From positions 1-47,185 of the forward strand of contig NZ_JACJTO010000034.1 of the NCBI RefSeq assembly GCF_014698755.1: 47,185 bases of DNA, given 5' to 3'. Under the pieces are notes generated by a model that saw nothing but the letters and a program-made list of their open reading frames with translations, ran no database searches and was not told the DNA's origin. The stretch comes from Aphanizomenon flos-aquae FACHB-1287 (GTDB lineage: Bacteria > Cyanobacteriota > Cyanobacteriia > Cyanobacteriales > Nostocaceae). The position numbers were made by a program, and so were the translations under genes. Shown piece by piece: positions 38,356 to 47,156 of this stretch (its first letter is position 1; the number at the start of each line of letters is the position of its first letter).

Positions 38356-39879
38356 ATGGCGCGTTTAGCCCTGTTGAGTGTATCTAATAAAACTGGTGTA
38401 ATTGATTTAGCCAGAAGTTTAGTTGAGGAATTTGGTTTTGATATTATCAGCAGTGGGGGAACAGCCAAAACCCTCAAAGATGCAGGAATACCAGTTACTA
38501 AAGTTTCTGATTATACAGGTTCACCAGAAATTTTAGGCGGTCGGGTCAAAACTCTTCATCCTCGCATTCATGGCGGTATTTTAGCACGGCGGGATGTAGA
38601 ACAAGATATCACAGACCTGGAAAATAACCAAATTCGTCCCATTGATTTGGTAGTAGTTAATCTTTATCCATTCGCGGAAACCATTGCTAAACCGGGTGTT
38701 ACCTTAGCTGACGCAGTTGAACAAATTGATATTGGCGGTCCTGGGATGTTAAGGGCTTCATCAAAAAATTACGCCCATTTAACGGTATTATGTGATCCTA
38801 CCCAATATAACGAATATTTAGAAGAATTACGCCAAAATGGGGAAGCGTCCCTAGAATTTCGCCAAAAATGCGCCTTGAAAGGATTTTTGCATACTGCTAA
38901 CTATGATAATGCCATTGCTGCCTATTTAGCGGGTATACAAGGATCAGAATTGACAATTTCTGGTACACAACTCCAATCTTTACGTTATGGAGAAAATCCC
39001 CACCAAACTGCTACCTGGTATCAAACAGGAAACACCCCCACAGGTTGGACAGCGGCCACCAAACTACAAGGTAAGGAACTCAGCTATAATAATCTGGTAG
39101 ATTTAGAAGCTGCACGGCGGATAATTACCGAATTTACCGACAGTCCCGCAGCCACAATTATCAAACATACCAATCCCTGTGGAACTGCGGAAGCAGCCAC
39201 AATTTTTGCCGCTTATCAAAAAGCCTTTAATGCTGATTCTATATCGGCTTTTGGCGGAATTGTGGCTTTAAATCGTCCCATTGATGCAGCTACAGCGACA
39301 GAATTAACAAAGACGTTTTTAGAGTGCGTAGTTGCCCCTGGTTGTGACGAAGAAGCCCAAGAGATTTTAACTAAAAAAGGTAATGTCAGAGTCTTGATTT
39401 TACCAGATTTGCTGGCCGGACCCAAAGAAATTGTCAAAGCGATCGCTGGGGGGTTTTTAGTCCAATCTGCTGATGATATCATTGCTGACCCTACTCAATG
39501 GCAAGTAGTTACAGAACGTCAACCCACACCCAGCGAGTTAGCAGAATTGCTGTTTGCTTGGAAAGTGTGCAAACACGTTAAATCTAATGCTATCGTGATT
39601 GTGAGCGATCGCACAACCTTAGGTATTGGTGCTGGACAAATGAACCGTGTCGGTTCGACAAAAATCGCTATCGAACAAGCTGGAGAAAAAGCCCAAGGAG
39701 CATTCTTAGCTAGTGACGGCTTCTTCCCCTTCGATGATACCATCAGAACCGCAGCCGCAGCCGGAATTAGTGCCATTGTCCAACCAGGAGGAAGTCTCCG
39801 CGATAAAGACTCTATTAAAGCCGCTAATGAACTCGGTTTACTCATGGTTGTCACTGGTATAAGGCACTTTTTACATTAG
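38356..39879 (+). CDS. purH: Bifunctional AICAR transformylase/IMP cyclohydrolase PurH
   Basis: It catalyses the last two steps of IMP synthesis: formylation of AICAR with 10-formyl-THF, then ring closure. The 507-residue protein has the N-terminal MGS-like cyclohydrolase domain (LLSVSNKTGVIDLARSL, ISSGGTAKTL, GGRVKTLHPRIHGG, residues 1-195) and the C-terminal transformylase domain with the catalytic Lys-His in IIKHTNPCG, AFGGIVALN, and NRVGSTKIA. Length and ends are normal. A strong AGAGGA lies before the ATG. It is monocistronic, followed by a heptamer repeat and then the small RNA gene. Confidence 0.98.
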   Translation: MARLALLSVSNKTGVIDLARSLVEEFGFDIISSGGTAKTLKDAGIPVTKVSDYTGSPEILGGRVKTLHPRIHGGILARRDVEQDITDLENNQIRPIDLVVVNLYPFAETIAKPGVTLADAVEQIDIGGPGMLRASSKNYAHLTVLCDPTQYNEYLEELRQNGEASLEFRQKCALKGFLHTANYDNAIAAYLAGIQGSELTISGTQLQSLRYGENPHQTATWYQTGNTPTGWTAATKLQGKELSYNNLVDLEAARRIITEFTDSPAATIIKHTNPCGTAEAATIFAAYQKAFNADSISAFGGIVALNRPIDAATATELTKTFLECVVAPGCDEEAQEILTKKGNVRVLILPDLLAGPKEIVKAIAGGFLVQSADDIIADPTQWQVVTERQPTPSELAELLFAWKVCKHVKSNAIVIVSDRTTLGIGAGQMNRVGSTKIAIEQAGEKAQGAFLASDGFFPFDDTIRTAAAAGISAIVQPGGSLRDKDSIKAANELGLLMVVTGIRHFLH

Positions 39880-39947
39880 TCAGTTGTCGGTAGTCAGTGG
39901 TCAGTTGTTGGTGGTCAGTTGTCAGTTGTTGGTGGTTAGTTGTTTTT
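39880..39947. repeat. STRR heptamer array after purH
   Basis: GTCAGTT/GTTGGTG/GTCAGTG-type heptamers in imperfect tandem start at the stop codon of purH. They belong to the same family as the arrays at 2228 and 10743, here in one orientation only. Confidence 0.75.
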
Positions 39948-39988
39948 TACCCCTTAAAAACAATTTCCAAAATTGTTGGTTTAGGTAC

Positions 39989-40017
39989 TTGCCATTTTAA
40001 GAAAAGAGTGATAAATT
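39989..40017 (+). promoter_or_regulatory. Strong sigma70-type promoter of the Yfr2-like RNA
   Basis: TTGCCA (39989-39994), a spacer of exactly 17 bp, then TAAATT (40012-40017). The expected start site, seven bases later, is the G at 40024. No coding frame follows, which fits a promoter dedicated to a small RNA. Confidence 0.75.
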
Positions 40018-40023
40018 ATATTT

Positions 40024-40089
40024 GTGTGTGAGGAGCAAGTTTAAAGAACGCCTGGGGTGGAAACACGGCCACACTCCCAGGCGTTTTTT
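40024..40089 (+). ncRNA. Candidate Yfr2-family small RNA
   Basis: A transcript of about 66 nt is bounded by a promoter and a clear intrinsic terminator. AACGCCTGGG pairs with CCCAGGCGTT, GTGG/CCAC continues the stem, the loop is AAACACGG, and TTTTTT closes it. GGAAACA, the conserved Yfr2 motif, spans the stem-loop border at 40059-40065. The 5' part GTGTGTGAGGAG is unpaired and complementary to the conserved single-stranded core of Yfr1 (ACUCCUCACAC). Yfr2 RNAs are abundant 60-100-nt regulators widespread in cyanobacteria. The family call rests on these motifs, not on a covariance search. Confidence 0.75.
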
Positions 40090-40513
40090 AATGGCAAAAA
40101 TTTCACTACGGGTATCATAGAACAGTAGAGATATTTCAAAAAACACCTCCACAACCGAAAAATAATAATCTCACATTTTGGCAATTTGGCAGATAACCAT
40201 TTTAATTTCCAGCTTTAATGGAATATCAACAGGGTTAAAGCAAAACAAAAGCTGTTTTGATATGGGGATTGATCCCAGCACTATAGACTTATAGACCAGA
40301 TGGTAAACAATAAATAGGATGTTGTTAAAGACACAAAAATGTTGCGACCTTCTAAAAGTGGCCATTGGTAATAGATTAACAACCATGGGTTAAGAAGCGC
40401 CAAGAAAATATATAGTATTTTGTTGATTTCCTAGTGAACAAAACTGTAAACGTAGAAATTAACTTGAAAATGCTGAAATTTTCAAAAAAGATGACAAGTT
40501 AATAATTTACCTA
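40090..40513. other. Non-coding gap after the small RNA
   Basis: About 420 bp with no gene I can support. A 71-codon leftward frame at 40171-40386 has a random-looking composition and no ribosome-binding site, so I leave it out. Confidence 0.5.
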
Positions 40514-40894
40514 TTAATCAAGAAGCATTTGAGAGATAATGGCATCAGCTTGTAATCTCTTATAAGTTAAATGTACTAGGTTAGCTTCATCCAATTGTCC
40601 ACAAATGTAACAAGCTAGACTAAGAGCATCTAATAATATTAAAGTAGTAATGCCTTCTGCTGCTAAAGATAATATATAGTCAGAAACGCCATTGGCACAG
40701 GTTTTTGCTGGCATCAGGATCAGTAGTAACCGTAAACAATCTGCTGAAGCCATCATCCCATCTAACTCATGGGTACGGGTAGCTAATTGAGCAATACCCA
40801 GAACAATTTGATTAGGAGAAATACCCTCTTTCATCAGTAGAGTAAAGAAAGAGGTTAAATGACATGGTGTGCTGTGATCAAGTTGAATATTCAT
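40514..40894 (-). CDS. Hypothetical helical protein
   Basis: A 126-residue protein I do not recognise. It is mostly helical, with Leu/Ala-rich segments (FFTLLMKEGISPNQIVLGIA, CLRLLLILMPAKT, TLILLDALSLACYICGQLDE). It has five cysteines and no signal peptide, and the hydrophobic stretches are too short or broken for certain membrane spans. The ATG at 40894 is a normal start. Codon use resembles that of its neighbours. It is isolated between two long non-coding gaps. Confidence 0.55.
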   Translation of the reverse strand: MNIQLDHSTPCHLTSFFTLLMKEGISPNQIVLGIAQLATRTHELDGMMASADCLRLLLILMPAKTCANGVSDYILSLAAEGITTLILLDALSLACYICGQLDEANLVHLTYKRLQADAIISQMLLD

Positions 40895-41657
40895 AGTGCT
40901 TGCTAAAATCAGTGTAACAATAATCGCAGATTTTTTGACTAATCCGGAAAAATCTCCAAAAACTTTTGGGGTTTTTTGGTTTTTTAAATAATATTCCAGA
41001 ATCTTGTGATAGATGCCACCCCAAATTTTTAACTTAAGTTTTAATCAATCGTTGTCTGTTAGATAACTTCTGATTTAACTCCTATTTCCCTGTCTCTTGA
41101 TGCTGTATACCAGCAAATTGTTATTTTTACATCATTTTACATCTTGTAACACTAAACTATTCAGGTTTTTGATAACTGAAATATCAAATTAGTAGTTTAT
41201 GTAACCGACAGCAGGATTTTAATGATGTAAATTGAGTCAGATGGTAAAGCAAAGTGTAAATAAAACAAGAATTTAAAATGGGTGGAAGTGTACCCAGTAA
41301 GGGTTTTCGGTTTTGAGGTTCACTTGCTTGACTAGGCTTTTGTTTCTGTCTCATTAATGGGACAAAGCGGATCATAAATTTTTAACCTTTCACCTCCTGT
41401 TGATACCCAGAGAGAGTAAACCTGATTTACGTCTAATTGTTCTAGATGTAAATGCCTCAAACCGGGAAAAAATAATGACGAATTTTTAGTTATTTTTTGT
41501 CTATGGGACAATCATAGGGCTATGTTAGGGCTGTCAGTATAGCTATAATTTTCATAGATACTTTATTAATTTGGACGACGGGTAGGGTAGATTCTGGTAT
41601 TTTTGGTAGCATAATAATAGGTTAAGGCAGTAACTGTATTATGAAAAGAAGATTTGT
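40895..41657. other. Long non-coding gap, 763 bp
   Basis: AT-rich. A 63-codon leftward frame (41184-41375) is not convincing. A TATAAT at 41542-41547 is a possible -10 for the YbjN-like gene, about 110 bp before its start. I see no hairpin with a T-run that would mark a second small RNA. Confidence 0.5.
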
Positions 41658-42134
41658 ATGGCCAGCTACTTAGAAACCCAATCTCCAGACGAGTTAATAG
41701 ATGAACTTCAGGATACCACAGCGCCGAATCATGTAGAAGTGATTGAAAATGTGATTAATACCCTGGCACAAGATCAAAGTGCAATGGTTAGTCATGGTGC
41801 TGAGGGTGGATATCTGTGGAAGTTCCAGTATGGTAGTGTAGAAGTATTTGTACAGTTGACGGGAACTACTGATGAAGATACTATTACGGTTTGGTCTGCT
41901 GTCTTGACGTTACCTGTTCAAAATGAAGCCCGATTAACACGATATTTATTAGAATTGAATTGTGTTAGTACCTTTGAAGCTCGTTTTGGAATTATTGATA
42001 ATCAGGTAGTGGTGATTTCTACACGCACTTTAGCGGAGTTGTCTCCAGGAGAGGTTTCTCGAATCATTACTATAGTTGCAACTATCGCTGATGATAATGA
42101 TGAATATCTGCAATCTGAATTTAGTAAAGTTTAG
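41658..42134 (+). CDS. YbjN-domain protein
   Basis: A 158-residue soluble acidic protein with the YbjN/T3SS-chaperone-like fold: an N-terminal helix, strands WKFQYGSVEVFVQL and TITVWSAVLTLPVQ, then the helix ARLTRYLLELNCVSTFEARF and strands GIIDNQVVVISTRTLAELS. Cyanobacterial members have no defined role; family members are thought to bind peptides or act in stress responses. The ATG at 41658 is preceded by AAGAAG. The lipoate-ligase-family gene follows 109 bp downstream on the same strand. Confidence 0.85.
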   Translation: MASYLETQSPDELIDELQDTTAPNHVEVIENVINTLAQDQSAMVSHGAEGGYLWKFQYGSVEVFVQLTGTTDEDTITVWSAVLTLPVQNEARLTRYLLELNCVSTFEARFGIIDNQVVVISTRTLAELSPGEVSRIITIVATIADDNDEYLQSEFSKV

Positions 42135-42243
42135 GTATTGCACTATGGTAGTGTAAATTATGTTTCATGCCACAATTTTGTGGTTTGCATACATAAGAAT
42201 TGCTGTAACTATTTTAGTATTTTAGCCTGGGGGTTGACTTTTA

Positions 42244-42969
42244 ATGCCTGAGCAGCGGGTGTGGCGACTTATTCCGATTTTAGCGGCTTCTGGCTCTGTC
42301 CAGATGGCTATAGACCGTTGGTTATTAGTGCAGCATGAGTCGGGAAATTGTCCACCAACCTTACGTTTTTATACTTGGTCTCCCCCGGCGATTTCTCTGG
42401 GTTATCATCAGGGGAAATATCCCGAATTTTGGCAAAATTTAATCTGGAAGGGGGAAAAACTGGATTTGGTGCGTCGTCCTACTGGTGGTAGAGCGGTTTT
42501 ACATCAAGGTGATTTAACTTACTCTGTGGTGACTTCTGGACTACGGGGAAATACTCTGGAGGTTTATGCAAAGATTTGTGAATTTTTGATGCAAGGATGG
42601 CGATCGCTTGGTATAGAGTTGTACTATGGTCAGGCTGGACGCGGGTATATTCATAATCCTAATTGTTTTGGAACGGCTACTGGTGCAGATTTGGTTTTAG
42701 CAGATGGTTCTAAACTCATTGGTAGTGCCCAATTACGGAAAGGTGGGGCTGTTCTTCAACATGGTTCTATACGATTAAATCCAGATGTGGATTTGTTTAT
42801 AAAAGTATTTAATCAGGAGTTTTTTGATCCTATTCAATTTCCAGAAAGTATTAATCAAGAAACAATTATTAAGGCTTTAATAGAGGCAGCTTGTGATTGT
42901 TTTGCTATGGAAATAGAGGTAATACCTTTGTCTGAAAATGAGTGGAATTTGATTTTATCATATTGTTGA
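42244..42969 (+). CDS. Lipoate-protein ligase A-family protein
   Basis: A 241-residue member of the biotin/lipoate protein ligase (BPL_LplA) family. I see TLRFYTWSPPAISLGYHQ near residues 40-57, the active-site RRPTGGRAVLHQGDLTYSVV (residues 77-96), and SKLIGSAQLRKGGAVLQHGS with the catalytic-type Lys (about 176) and His. These proteins attach or transfer lipoyl or octanoyl groups to E2 and H proteins. Whether this one uses free lipoate, like LplA, or is an amidotransferase or octanoyltransferase (LipM/LipL-like) cannot be told. No C-terminal accessory domain is present. Confidence 0.85.
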   Translation: MPEQRVWRLIPILAASGSVQMAIDRWLLVQHESGNCPPTLRFYTWSPPAISLGYHQGKYPEFWQNLIWKGEKLDLVRRPTGGRAVLHQGDLTYSVVTSGLRGNTLEVYAKICEFLMQGWRSLGIELYYGQAGRGYIHNPNCFGTATGADLVLADGSKLIGSAQLRKGGAVLQHGSIRLNPDVDLFIKVFNQEFFDPIQFPESINQETIIKALIEAACDCFAMEIEVIPLSENEWNLILSYC

Positions 42970-43587
42970 TTAGGGTCAGTTTTTGGACTACCCTAAGTTT
43001 TTTTCTCTCGCGGAGACGCAAAGGCGCGAAGAGAGGTCTGGTTTATTTTAGTTTTTGTCTTTGGTATGATGTTTACTTTTTAGATTGTTATGTTTTATTT
43101 GCAGTTCGTACCATTCGTTTAAACAGTATTCTGACCAACAAAAACAATATTGATTCCAGCAGAAATCACATAATCCTTGTTCTTTTGTTTGATTATTGTT
43201 TGCTGATTTTTGCAGTAGATAAGTGCGGGGACAATGGCTGTAATTATTCATGATTTTACTTGGTATATGGGGTAATATTTTTGGATAATCTATATCTAAA
43301 ATATGATACATATAAATCTCGCTTTTTGTGGAAATTATTGACTATTTGTATAAAATATTTTCAGAAGTATATATTTTTTAATACTCAGTTCTACTTATGA
43401 ATAAGGTCGAGACTAGGAATTTGAGGATACAGAGAAATAGAGAAAATAGGAGTTTGGGAGATTGTGCGTTAGTTGCGAAGGTAGACTTCTCTTTAGGGAG
43501 TAATAAAAATTTGCAACATATAATCTATGAAAATCATGTACATTGAGTTACTATGGGAGAGGTGTCAAATACAGCAAGATTACCCGC
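42970..43587. other. Gap with a doubtful Cys-rich frame
   Basis: 618 bp between the lipoate-ligase-family gene and the next cluster. On the minus strand a frame from an ATG at 43251 to a stop at 43048 would encode about 67 residues with CDFCWNQYCFCWSEYC, a cysteine-dense segment. It has a biased composition and no family I know, so I do not call it a gene. A short AAGGCGCGAAG tract near 43020 resembles interspersed repeats. Confidence 0.4.
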
Positions 43588-44427
43588 ATGGATACAAATC
43601 AGTTAAAGTTTCTATTAAAGCTGTTAGGATGTGCTAATTATCGTACTGGCTTTAGTTCTAGCACTTTTGATGTTTTTAAAAGCGAGAAAAACAAAATTTG
43701 TCGAGATTTGGGGGAATTGGAATATGTGGACTATTCCCGTGAGGTTGCTACAGTGAAAATTTTACCTGCTGGTCAAGCACTATTAAAACTTGACTCTACA
43801 CAGTTACCTATTGATAATAAAGAACTCAAGGTACTGGAGAAAATAGGTAAAAGTTCTGGAAAAATAGCCCCTAGTGAAATCAAAGTTTCAGCACTAAAAT
43901 CTGATGAAAGAGAGGCAATTTTAACAGCTTTGAATGAACGAGGTTTAATTGCTATTGAAATTAAGATGAAAAGGCTTAAAGCTGACATTTGGTTAACAGA
44001 AAGAGGTATTGAGTTTTTGCAGGATGAATATGTTCCCAATAAAGGTAATAATCCTGTTATTAGTTTAGATTTGCTGGGTAATTATGTGCAGTTTTTACGG
44101 AAGAATTTGCGGGTTAAGTTAGAACAAGTTTCTACTTTAGTTTCTGATATTAATAGCAATATTAGTGATGAAGAAATTTTAGAGACTATCAAGAAATTAG
44201 ATCGGGAATTGGGTACAGAGAATTATTTACCAATTTTCCATTTACGACAAAAATTACAACCACCTTTATTACGAGATGATTTAGATCAGGCGTTGTATAG
44301 ATTACAAAAAAGTGACAAAATTGATTTTAGTACCTTACAAGAATCTAGTGCTTATACACCAGAACAAATTGACGCGGGAATTCCTCAAAATATTGGCGGA
44401 CAACTGTTCTTTCTCATAGTTAATTAA
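43588..44427 (+). CDS. Protein with winged-helix-like repeats, first gene of the ATPase cluster
   Basis: A protein of about 279 residues that I do not recognise. With the ATG at 43588 (MDTNQLKFLLKLLGCANYRT) it shows three helix-rich blocks, near residues 1-60, 75-145 and 190-265. Each ends in a strand-like wing (for example RGLIAIEIKMKRLKADIWLT), which suggests tandem winged-helix folds as in DNA-binding or scaffold proteins. An upstream in-frame TTG at 43543 is less likely. The C-terminus ends in GGQLFFLIVN. The gene precedes the P-loop ATPase by 58 bp on the same strand, which suggests they act together. Confidence 0.75.
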   Translation: MDTNQLKFLLKLLGCANYRTGFSSSTFDVFKSEKNKICRDLGELEYVDYSREVATVKILPAGQALLKLDSTQLPIDNKELKVLEKIGKSSGKIAPSEIKVSALKSDEREAILTALNERGLIAIEIKMKRLKADIWLTERGIEFLQDEYVPNKGNNPVISLDLLGNYVQFLRKNLRVKLEQVSTLVSDINSNISDEEILETIKKLDRELGTENYLPIFHLRQKLQPPLLRDDLDQALYRLQKSDKIDFSTLQESSAYTPEQIDAGIPQNIGGQLFFLIVN

Positions 44428-44485
44428 CAGGTTTTCCAATATTTTTCATTTTTTCATTACTTCCTCCTCTCACTCACCTATATCT

Positions 44486-46498
44486 ATGACAGACATTAAC
44501 GACATTATTAAACGCGAGGTCAACCCTTTTGACATCGAAATGAAACATCTAGAGTTTTGGGCTGACGAAGAAGACTCATTACTGATGGTTGAGTCAATTC
44601 ATAAAAATGCAATCATAGAAATTGAAGAATTACTAGATTTAGTGGGTCAAGATCATCGTAGTCGTACAGTTTTACTAGAAGGTGAATCTGGTTCTGGAAA
44701 AACTTATTTACTAAGACGAATTAAACGCTCATTTAATAGCAAAGCCTTTTTTGCTTATATTCTCTGTGACTGGCCTGATAGTACCCACATTTGGCGGCAT
44801 ATTTTACGTCGTACTGTTGATAGTTTAATTCAAGTTCCCGAAGGGGAAAACGAATCACAGTTAATATTATGGCTAAAAAGTTTAACGGCGTTTACAAAAC
44901 GCGATATAAAACAACGAATATTTAATGATAGTTTTTGGGAAGCATTACAAAGTAATCGGCAAAAATTTATCAAGCACCTCAAGGATAGTTATAAAAAAGC
45001 AAGTATTTATAATCCTGATATGTTTTTTGGAGTGCTGCATGATCTGGCAAATCCAGAATTATATGATTTAGCTTGTGAATGGCTCCGTGGTGATGATTTA
45101 AATGAAGATTCTATGAAGGAAATCAAAGTTAAAACCTGTATTGATACGGAGGATGCTGCTAAGAATATCTTGGCTAACTTTGGCAGAATTTCTACGCAAA
45201 CCCAACCCATTGTTTTATGTTTTGACAATTTAGAAACTATGCCCCAATTACCGGAAGGTCTTCTGGATATACAACCATTTTTAAATGTCAATACCACAAT
45301 TCATGGGAATAATTTAAAAAATTTCTTGGTGATAATTAGCGTTATTACTAATAATTGGAATCGGCATCTTGACCGAATTTTCCTAGCTGATAAAGTAGGA
45401 ATACATAGAAAAACTAGGTTAAAAGATATTACACTAGAACAAGCAGAGGCACTCTGGAATTATCACTTAAAACCATTGCATCAACTAGCAAATCCCAGCC
45501 CTGAATCTCCTATTTTTCCACTAAATCGGGAAATGTTGGAGAAAAACAACCCCGGTAGTAAAACTAAACCTAGAAATGCACTAACTCTAGGTCGTGAGGA
45601 ATATCAAAAATATAAACTTTCATTAGAAGATATCCTTCCTCCACCACCACCTCCAGATCCAACTCAAGCAGAATTTGAATTATTATGGCAGCACGAATAT
45701 ACAAAAAGTCAGGGGAAAATTACCAAGATTTCTCTGTTATCATCACCTGATTTAATTCAGATGTTGCAGCAGTCTATATCTAGTTTAAAAATGCAGGGAG
45801 TTAAGACTAAACTCTTAAGCGGAAAGTATGCTAGTTATTCCTTGAGTTATCAACATCCTACCAAGCGGGAAAAATTGGGCATAGTTTGGACAGAAGACTC
45901 AAATATGACCAGTTTTTATCATATAATGAATGCTTGTCAAACAGTCCTTCAAAAAAATCTCTGTCAAACTATGTACTTGATTCGTGGTGGGGATTTAGGA
46001 AAACCAAACATGGCTGGAAATCAACTCTATAGACAGATTTTCACTGATACTAATCATGTTCATATCAAACCAAGTTTACAGTCTATTCACTATTTGGCAA
46101 CATATCAAAGTTTGGTAAATTCTGCCAAATCTCAAGAATTGGTAATTGGTGGACAAACGATTAATTTACAAAGATTAGAAACTTTAATTAATGAATATGA
46201 GATATTGAATCAATGTACTTTATTACAAGATTTGGGAATTGTTTCTAAACCAAATCCAAAGCCAAATGGTAAGGAAGGAAAAGATTTAAGACCTGTTAAA
46301 AATTTCCTATTAAATCTAGTCAAAACTCAAGCATTTATGGGAGTAACTACTTTAATTTCACAAGCAGTTAGCCAATTTCCTGATGTGAAAGAAACTGATA
46401 TTCAACATTTAATTGATCTATTATGTCAAGAAAGGAAAGTTAAGATTATGAATCCAAAAGCTAAATTACCAGATCAATTAATTTGTTTAATTGCTTAA
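44486..46498 (+). CDS. Large P-loop (AAA/STAND-like) ATPase
   Basis: A 670-residue ATPase. The Walker A is GESGSGKT at residues 66-73 and the Walker B is PIVLCFDNLE (Asp247), followed by a sensor-like region (IISVITNNWNRHLDRIF, residues about 283-299). Residues 387-395 are Pro-rich (six consecutive prolines). A second globular part (about 400-550) contains GIVWTEDSNMTSFYHIMNAC. The last 70 residues look like a winged-helix domain. No membrane segment. The domain order resembles ORC/Cdc6 or BREX- and STAND-type ATPases more than classic transporters, but I cannot assign a family. It sits between the winged-helix-like gene and an RNase D-type gene. Confidence 0.82.
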   Translation: MTDINDIIKREVNPFDIEMKHLEFWADEEDSLLMVESIHKNAIIEIEELLDLVGQDHRSRTVLLEGESGSGKTYLLRRIKRSFNSKAFFAYILCDWPDSTHIWRHILRRTVDSLIQVPEGENESQLILWLKSLTAFTKRDIKQRIFNDSFWEALQSNRQKFIKHLKDSYKKASIYNPDMFFGVLHDLANPELYDLACEWLRGDDLNEDSMKEIKVKTCIDTEDAAKNILANFGRISTQTQPIVLCFDNLETMPQLPEGLLDIQPFLNVNTTIHGNNLKNFLVIISVITNNWNRHLDRIFLADKVGIHRKTRLKDITLEQAEALWNYHLKPLHQLANPSPESPIFPLNREMLEKNNPGSKTKPRNALTLGREEYQKYKLSLEDILPPPPPPDPTQAEFELLWQHEYTKSQGKITKISLLSSPDLIQMLQQSISSLKMQGVKTKLLSGKYASYSLSYQHPTKREKLGIVWTEDSNMTSFYHIMNACQTVLQKNLCQTMYLIRGGDLGKPNMAGNQLYRQIFTDTNHVHIKPSLQSIHYLATYQSLVNSAKSQELVIGGQTINLQRLETLINEYEILNQCTLLQDLGIVSKPNPKPNGKEGKDLRPVKNFLLNLVKTQAFMGVTTLISQAVSQFPDVKETDIQHLIDLLCQERKVKIMNPKAKLPDQLICLIA

Positions 46499-46529
46499 AT
46501 TCACTTGTTTTTTATAAGATGATCAGCCA

Positions 46530-47156
46530 ATGCACTACCTGACAGAAGCTTCTGAAATTTACAAGCAAATTTCCCAACTGTCCCTATCTAAAACTCTATG
46601 GATAGATACGGAAATTGCTGACTGGTATACTGATAAACCAAAATTAGCACTAATTCAGGTATTGGCTAATTATACAGACTTAACTGGTGAATCTGCTTAC
46701 ATTTTTGATGTTTTAGATAAACCTGATTTGGCTGTATATTTCATTAACCAAATTATGGTTAATCCGCAAATTGAAAAAGTTTTTCATAATGCTGGTTTTG
46801 ATTTAAAATATTTAGGTAAGGAACTAGCCCAAAATGTCACTTGTACTTTAAAAATAGCGAGAAAAATCACCAAAGAAGTTTTAGAAACTACCAACCTAAA
46901 ACTAAAAACTCTAGCTGCTGAACTCTGTCAATTTTCTCATGTAGACGCAGAAGAGGGAAGCAGTGATTGGGGAAAACGTCCCCTGACTCAAAAACAGTTA
47001 AACTATGCAGCTATGGATACTGTTTATCTCGCTGCTGTTCATTATCGCTTGCTTGAAATATCCAATCCTGATGCAGAAGTGTTGAATGTTAAGAAAAGCC
47101 TGATAAAAATAGCCAAAAATATGTTAAATTTTGGGCGAAGGATTAAAATATTTTGA
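46530..47156 (+). CDS. RNase D-family 3'-5' exonuclease (DEDDy)
   Basis: A 208-residue ribonuclease-H-like exonuclease without an HRDC domain, as usual for the short cyanobacterial type. Motifs: ExoI LWIDTEIADW (catalytic Asp26, Glu28), ExoII VFHNAGFDLKYL (Asp), and ExoIII LNYAAMDTVYLAAVHYRLL with Tyr and Asp. The SSDWGKRPLTQKQLNYA stretch is typical. Such proteins trim tRNA precursors or degrade structured RNA or DNA ends. It follows the ATPase by 31 bp and may belong to the same operon; many cyanobacteria have this gene alone, so the link to the ATPase is not certain. It is complete; only 29 bases of the window remain after it. Confidence 0.9.
   Translation: MHYLTEASEIYKQISQLSLSKTLWIDTEIADWYTDKPKLALIQVLANYTDLTGESAYIFDVLDKPDLAVYFINQIMVNPQIEKVFHNAGFDLKYLGKELAQNVTCTLKIARKITKEVLETTNLKLKTLAAELCQFSHVDAEEGSSDWGKRPLTQKQLNYAAMDTVYLAAVHYRLLEISNPDAEVLNVKKSLIKIAKNMLNFGRRIKIF

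Noticed and set aside
40024-40089. The small RNA region read on the minus strand as Yfr1
   Set aside because: The minus strand contains CTCCTCACACAC, but it lacks a terminator hairpin with T-run downstream and a promoter; the plus strand has both.
40171-40386. 71-codon leftward frame
   Set aside because: No ribosome-binding site, random composition, no recognisable domain.
41184-41375. 63-codon leftward frame
   Set aside because: Biased composition and no start signal; lies in a long non-coding gap.
43048-43251. Cys-rich leftward frame with CDFCWNQYCFCWSEYC
   Set aside because: The cysteine cluster is suggestive of a zinc site, but Asn/Tyr/Trp bias, lack of a start signal and no known family make it too weak to call.
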